Shown here: positions 15,173 to 18,304 of the stretch, in pieces
Layout of the letters: every line of letters begins with the position of its first letter
Position numbering within the stretch: the first letter of the stretch is position 1
From: Flavobacteriaceae bacterium
Lineage (GTDB): Bacteria; Bacteroidota; Bacteroidia; Flavobacteriales; Flavobacteriaceae
DNA: 18,304 bases
Reading direction: 5' to 3'
Assembly (NCBI GenBank): GCA_030834365.1
Contig: JAURFJ010000016.1
Span: 1-18,304, forward strand
Program-made: the position numbers and the translations under genes
Notes under the pieces: model-generated
What the model saw: the letters and a program-made list of their open reading frames with translations, nothing else
What the model was told of the DNA's origin: nothing
The model's database searches: none

Positions 15173-15823
15173 TTAGTTCGAGGTTGGGTTCCAGTCGCTC
15201 GGATTAGCCCGCCACTGCGCGAGCAACTCCAGCTGCTCTATTGTTATTGTTTCATTAATCTGGGCAAATTGAATCAGGTGGTTGTAATCACTAAGGGTAA
15301 TCAGCTTTAATTCCTTTTCTTCGAACAGCGCATTGGCTTTTTCAAAATTATAAGTAAAGATGGCGGCCATTCCTTTGATTTTTGCCCCAGCTTCTTCGAG
15401 CGCCTCAACCGCCTTATAACTACTTTTTCCAGTTGAAATTAGGTCTTCAATCACCACCACATTCTGGCCTTTGTGCAACAGGCCTTCTATCTGGTTCATG
15501 CGTCCATGACTTTTAGGTTCTGGACGCACATATACAAAGGGGAGCCCCATAGACTCGGCGACTAGAATCCCGATACCGATGGCCCCGGTAGCTACACCGG
15601 CAATGACCTCTGGGGTGCCAAATTGTTGTTCAATTTTACGCACAAACTCTTGTCGAAGATAGTTTCTAACTGCAGGAAAAGAGAGGGCTAAGCGATTATC
15701 GCAATAAATCGGAGAGCGCATTCCTGAGGCCCATGTAAAAGGTGTTTCAGGATTCAGTTGAATTGCCTTTATTTGTAGCAGAAGCTCTGCCGTTTTAAAG
15801 GCTGTTTCTTTGTCCAAAATCAT
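15173..15823 (-). CDS. pyrE: Orotate phosphoribosyltransferase
   Basis: Converts orotate and PRPP to orotidine monophosphate in pyrimidine synthesis. The 216-residue protein shows FTWASGMRSPIYCDNRL (29-45), GVATGAIGIG (76-85), the mobile catalytic loop RPEPKSHGRMNQIEG (100-114, with K104 and H106) and the PRPP-binding motif VVVIEDLISTGKSS (122-135). I chose the ATG at 15823 (MILDKETAFK). The frame stays open upstream to 15976, but that stretch is the antisense of the Nudix gene and does not resemble PyrE. The start lies only 7 bases from the divergent Nudix start, so its promoter must lie within the Nudix coding sequence. Confidence 0.96.
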   Translation of the reverse strand: MILDKETAFKTAELLLQIKAIQLNPETPFTWASGMRSPIYCDNRLALSFPAVRNYLRQEFVRKIEQQFGTPEVIAGVATGAIGIGILVAESMGLPFVYVRPEPKSHGRMNQIEGLLHKGQNVVVIEDLISTGKSSYKAVEALEEAGAKIKGMAAIFTYNFEKANALFEEKELKLITLSDYNHLIQFAQINETITIEQLELLAQWRANPSDWNPTSN

Positions 15824-15830
15824 AGCGCGA

Positions 15831-16427
15831 ATGTACGAAGTTTTCGTCAATGAGAATCGACTAGTTCTGCAGTCACATGCCTGTAACCGGCATGAAAAAA
15901 CCAAAGAAATAAGCTCCAAGAAAGCGCTTCGATCTCTTGTGTCTGTATTGTTCGAAAAACCTAAGAAGAACACCACTTATTTGCAATTTGACAAGCCGCA
16001 AGACCCCTTAGAACTATTTAAAGAGTGTTATAAAGAAGTGATTGCCGCGGGTGGAGTAGTTCGCAATAAAAAACACCAGGTGCTTTTTATCTATCGCAAC
16101 AATAAATGGGACCTTCCAAAAGGTAAGATTGAAAAGAGCGAGACCCTTGAACAGGCTGCTATTCGAGAGGTTTGTGAAGAAACCGGACTTCCTGAAGTGG
16201 CTCTCGGGCCTCAAAGCGCGATAACGTATCACCTTTTTAAACGAAAAGGAGAGGTTCGCCTCAAGACGACGTTCTGGTACGAAATGCGCTCTGACTATAA
16301 AGGTCCGTTACATCCTCAGGTTGATGAGGGTATTACTGAGGTAGTATGGTTGAGCGATTCAGAGCAGCGTGTAGCCTTAAGACATTCGTATAAAAACATA
16401 GTAGGCCTGTTTAACGGCCAAGACTAG
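15831..16427 (+). CDS. Nudix hydrolase with N-terminal extension
   Basis: A 198-residue protein that probably hydrolyses a nucleoside diphosphate linked to another moiety. The Nudix box spans 98-120 (GKIEKSE, then T-L-E-Q-A-A-I, then REVCEETGL), a full match to Gx5Ex7REUxEExGU. The fold begins near VIAAGGVVRN (70-79), with WDLPKGK just before the box. Residues 1-65 form an extra N-terminal part (MYEVFVNENRLVL and onward) of unknown role. I chose the ATG at 15831; the in-frame TTG at 15810 lies inside pyrE. The substrate cannot be predicted. It converges with coaD, overlapping it by 17 bases, and diverges from pyrE across 7 bases. Confidence 0.9.
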   Translation: MYEVFVNENRLVLQSHACNRHEKTKEISSKKALRSLVSVLFEKPKKNTTYLQFDKPQDPLELFKECYKEVIAAGGVVRNKKHQVLFIYRNNKWDLPKGKIEKSETLEQAAIREVCEETGLPEVALGPQSAITYHLFKRKGEVRLKTTFWYEMRSDYKGPLHPQVDEGITEVVWLSDSEQRVALRHSYKNIVGLFNGQD

Positions 16428-16884
16428 CAATCAATTCACTTACGGGTTGGGGTACCAAGGCACTGATATCTCCATTGTGCTTTAACACGTCACGCACTAT
16501 AGAGGAACTTATAAAGGCCTTGTCAGAGGCGGTAAGTAGAAAGACCGTTTCAATCTTAGACAGCGTTCTATTGGTGTGCGCTATGGCTTTCTCAAACTCA
16601 AAGTCAGCCGGATTCCTCAGCCCCCTTAATATGAATTGGGCTTTTATGCTTGTACAGAAATCAACCGTTAGACCCGAATAAGTGGTGATTTCAATTCTAG
16701 ACTCATCGCCAAAGGCCTTCTGCAAAAAAGCCAGGCGCTGTTCTAAGCTAAAACGGTAGCTCTTTTCACTGTTTTCACCTATGGCCACTACCAAATGGTC
16801 AAAAAGAGAAAGACCTCTCTGAATGATGTCGTAGTGCCCAAGTGTAATGGGATCAAAAGATCCCGGAAATACGGCCTTTTTCAT
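16411..16884 (-). CDS. coaD: Phosphopantetheine adenylyltransferase
   Basis: Transfers AMP from ATP to 4'-phosphopantetheine, the penultimate step of coenzyme A synthesis. The 157-residue protein has FPGSFDPITLGH (6-17, with the T/HxGH nucleotidyltransferase motif at 14-17), YSGLTVDF (69-76), ILRGLRNPADFEFE (85-98) and ISSSIVRD (125-132), all diagnostic. I chose the ATG at 16884, which gives the usual MKKAVFPGSFDP start. An upstream TTG at 16899 would add five atypical residues. It lies 16 bases after ddl, in a two-gene unit, and its 3' end overlaps the Nudix gene by 17 bases. Confidence 0.97.
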   Translation of the reverse strand: MKKAVFPGSFDPITLGHYDIIQRGLSLFDHLVVAIGENSEKSYRFSLEQRLAFLQKAFGDESRIEITTYSGLTVDFCTSIKAQFILRGLRNPADFEFEKAIAHTNRTLSKIETVFLLTASDKAFISSSIVRDVLKHNGDISALVPQPVSELIASLGR

Positions 16885-16900
16885 GCCCGAAAGGTACAAA

Positions 16901-17890
16901 TTAATCGTTGAGAGCTTGATCGATCATGGCCTCGAACAACTGAGCAAGCGTAAGCCCCGCCGCCTTAAGCTGTTGAGGAATAATACTTTGCTTGGTGAGC
17001 CCCGGTGTGGTATTGATCTCGAGCAAATGAGGTATTCCGTCGACCAGTATAAACTCAGCTCTAGAGACGCCCTTTAGTCCAAGATGCTTGTGAAGCTTAA
17101 CAGCCCATTCTTTTGCTTGTGCTAATTGGTCTTCTGGCAGGGGTGCAGGAGTGATCTCTCTAGAGGCTCCAAGGTACTTCGCCTCAAAATCAAAAAAGGT
17201 GTTATCGGTTTCGATTAGGGTAACGGGCAAGGCGACTAGTTCGCTTTCTAATTGTATAACCCCGACCGTTATTTCGGGACCAATAAGTGCTTCTTCTACA
17301 AGTATCTCTTTGTCGACTTGTGCGACCCTCTCTAGTGCTGGCATCAGTTCATCGAATGTATTTATTTTTTCAATCCCAAAGCTGCTTCCCGAACGATTTG
17401 CCTTTACAAATACAGGAAGGTTTAGTGAGTGAAATGCTGCACTGAAATCTTGAGAGTCATTCAGGTTTACGGCTAGTGATTTGGCCGAGGGTATTCCTAG
17501 CTGCTTGGCAATGAGTAAGAGATCACGCTTGTTGAAAGTCAAGGCTGAAGCGTAGTGATCACTTGCGGTTTGTTTGATTTGCAGCAATTCGAAGTAGGCA
17601 GCGAGAACGCCGTCTTCGCCTGGGGTTCCGTGAATGGCGTTGAACACCACATCAAAGTGAATGGTTTGATTGGCCAAGGTGAAGCTGAAATCGTTGCGGT
17701 CAATAGCTACGCGCTGGTCATCTAAAAGCACATTCCATGAATCTTTTTGAATGTCTACGGCGTAAACCTCAAATTTTTTAGGGTCTAAGTGTTCGCAAAC
17801 ATGCGCGCCGCTTAAAAGAGATATTTCTCGTTCGGCAGAATAGCCTCCCATCACTATTGCTACTTTTAACCGCTGTGTACTTTTTGCCAT
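16901..17890 (-). CDS. ddl: D-alanine--D-alanine ligase
   Basis: ATP-grasp enzyme forming the D-Ala-D-Ala dipeptide of peptidoglycan precursors. The 329-residue protein shows GGYSAEREISLLSG (15-28, with E20 corresponding to E15 of E. coli DdlB), HGTPGEDG (87-94), KANRSGSSFG (163-172), VEEALIGPEITVGV (198-211), DFEAKY (234-239, with the Lys-Tyr pair of D-Ala-D-Ala ligases rather than Van-type D-lactate enzymes), SRAEF (276-280) and EINTTPGLTKQS (291-302). It is the first gene of a ddl-coaD unit and diverges from the PASTA protein gene over 73 bases. No strong promoter element is seen on this strand there; TACTTTTC is the nearest. Confidence 0.97.
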   Translation of the reverse strand: MAKSTQRLKVAIVMGGYSAEREISLLSGAHVCEHLDPKKFEVYAVDIQKDSWNVLLDDQRVAIDRNDFSFTLANQTIHFDVVFNAIHGTPGEDGVLAAYFELLQIKQTASDHYASALTFNKRDLLLIAKQLGIPSAKSLAVNLNDSQDFSAAFHSLNLPVFVKANRSGSSFGIEKINTFDELMPALERVAQVDKEILVEEALIGPEITVGVIQLESELVALPVTLIETDNTFFDFEAKYLGASREITPAPLPEDQLAQAKEWAVKLHKHLGLKGVSRAEFILVDGIPHLLEINTTPGLTKQSIIPQQLKAAGLTLAQLFEAMIDQALND

Positions 17891-17937
17891 GTTTGCGTTC
17901 TTGACTGCCGAAAAGTACTAAAAATCACCCCTTTTTC

Positions 17938-17945
17938 TATCTTTG
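17938..17945 (+). promoter_or_regulatory. Probable -7 element for the PASTA protein gene
   Basis: TATCTTTG is a full match to TAnnTTTG, 18 bases before the ATG at 17964. The transcription start would lie within about 10-15 bases of that ATG. No TTTG lies at the right distance upstream; the nearest TTG, at 17901-17903, is too far. Confidence 0.4.
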
Positions 17946-17963
17946 TCTACTGAAACTTTCCCT

Positions 17964-18304
17964 ATGAAGAGACTGTTCTCTTTCTTTATTTCAACCGTTT
18001 TTTGGATTCAATTAGGTTTGGCCGCTGCACTTATTTTTTTGCTCGTTAACCTTAGCGGATGGGGCCTAGCCCTTTTCACTCAGCACAATAAAGAAGTGAG
18101 TGTTCCTGATTTAAGGGGAAAATCAATTTCGGAAGTTTCGGATATTCTAGACGCGCTTTCACTGCGGTATGAAGTTTACGATACGATTTCGTTCAGTGCT
18201 GATTTCGAACCTTTTGCGGTGAGAGAACAGAATCCGTTGGCCTTTGAAAAGGTAAAGTCTAACCGCAAGATTTACTTGGTAATAAACAGAGGGGATTACC
18301 AGCG
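17964..18304 (+). CDS. PASTA-domain membrane protein, 3' end cut by window edge
   Basis: I read this ORF directly. It starts at the ATG at 17964 (MKRLFSFFISTVFWIQLGLA) and remains open for 113 codons to the edge. A short basic cytoplasmic N-terminus is followed by one hydrophobic segment (about 5-38) and then a PASTA domain (about 44-108): VSVPDLRGKSISEVSDIL, REQNPLAFEKVKSNRKIYL. PASTA domains in other phyla bind peptidoglycan or beta-lactams on Ser/Thr kinases and penicillin-binding proteins. Here no kinase domain precedes it, so this is a stand-alone anchored PASTA protein facing the periplasm. More PASTA repeats may follow beyond the window. It diverges from ddl, which fits a cell-wall role, but that link is inferred. 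Confidence 0.88.
   Translation, partial: MKRLFSFFISTVFWIQLGLAAALIFLLVNLSGWGLALFTQHNKEVSVPDLRGKSISEVSDILDALSLRYEVYDTISFSADFEPFAVREQNPLAFEKVKSNRKIYLVINRGDYQ

Noticed and set aside
15824..15976. Possible 51-residue N-terminal extension of PyrE
   Set aside because: The stretch is antisense to the Nudix gene and unlike any PyrE N-terminus. The ATG at 15823 gives the normal family length.
16885..16899. TTG start giving CoaD five extra residues
   Set aside because: CoaD proteins normally begin close to the K-A-V-F-P-G-S-F-D-P motif, and an ATG is present at exactly that place.
1..18304. Mobile elements, CRISPR arrays, tRNA genes or defence systems
   Set aside because: Gaps between genes are too short (126 bases at most), no repeat arrays or cloverleaf-like sequences were noticed, and every long frame is explained by a conserved chromosomal gene.

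Overview
This window looks like a chromosomal core region of a Bacteroidota bacterium, most likely of the Flavobacteriia (order Flavobacteriales). The basis is gene content and order: rsfS-ftsH-LUD-cdsA-psd next to a divergent stand-alone biotin ligase, pyrE with an SRPBCC gene divergent from a Nudix gene, coaD-ddl next to a PASTA protein, and a small four-cysteine membrane protein followed by an ECF sigma factor and lipA. Several gene starts are preceded by the Bacteroidota -7 promoter element TAnnTTTG. Recognisable Shine-Dalgarno sequences are scarce, as expected for this phylum. Base composition looks moderate and uniform. I see no tRNA, rRNA, CRISPR array, insertion sequence, integrase or phage gene, and no sign of recent transfer.

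Layout from left to right. (1) On the minus strand, a Nif3-family gene is followed by an overlapping coiled-coil/zinc-ribbon gene cut by the left edge. (2) lpxK stands alone on the plus strand. (3) A tight six-gene minus-strand unit runs DUF1573-like secreted protein, class I aminotransferase, murB, four-cysteine membrane protein, ECF sigma factor, lipA. Its junctions range from a 4-base overlap to a 26-base gap, and a good promoter candidate lies at 6740-6770. (4) valS is on the plus strand with a probable TTG start. (5) A five-gene minus-strand unit runs rsfS, ftsH, LUD protein, cdsA, psd. (6) birA is on the plus strand. (7) pyrE and then an SRPBCC gene are on the minus strand, with a Nudix gene diverging only 7 bases from the pyrE start. 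(8) ddl and then coaD are on the minus strand. (9) A PASTA-domain protein on the plus strand is cut by the right edge.

Functionally the region is dominated by envelope synthesis and quality control: lipid A (LpxK), peptidoglycan precursors (MurB, Ddl, possibly the PASTA protein), phospholipids (CdsA, Psd) and membrane proteolysis (FtsH). It also holds cofactor genes (LipA, BirA, CoaD), translation genes (ValS, RsfS) and pyrimidine synthesis (PyrE). The genome is very compact. The longest non-coding gap is 126 bases (6718-6843), and all four convergent gene pairs overlap at their 3' ends.

I find no clear new defence or mobile system. The parts most worth a second look are the four-cysteine membrane protein translationally linked to an ECF sigma factor with no recognisable anti-sigma gene beside it, the compact Nif3 protein with an altered metal-site motif, the 7-base divergent pyrE/Nudix junction, and the overlapping convergent gene ends.
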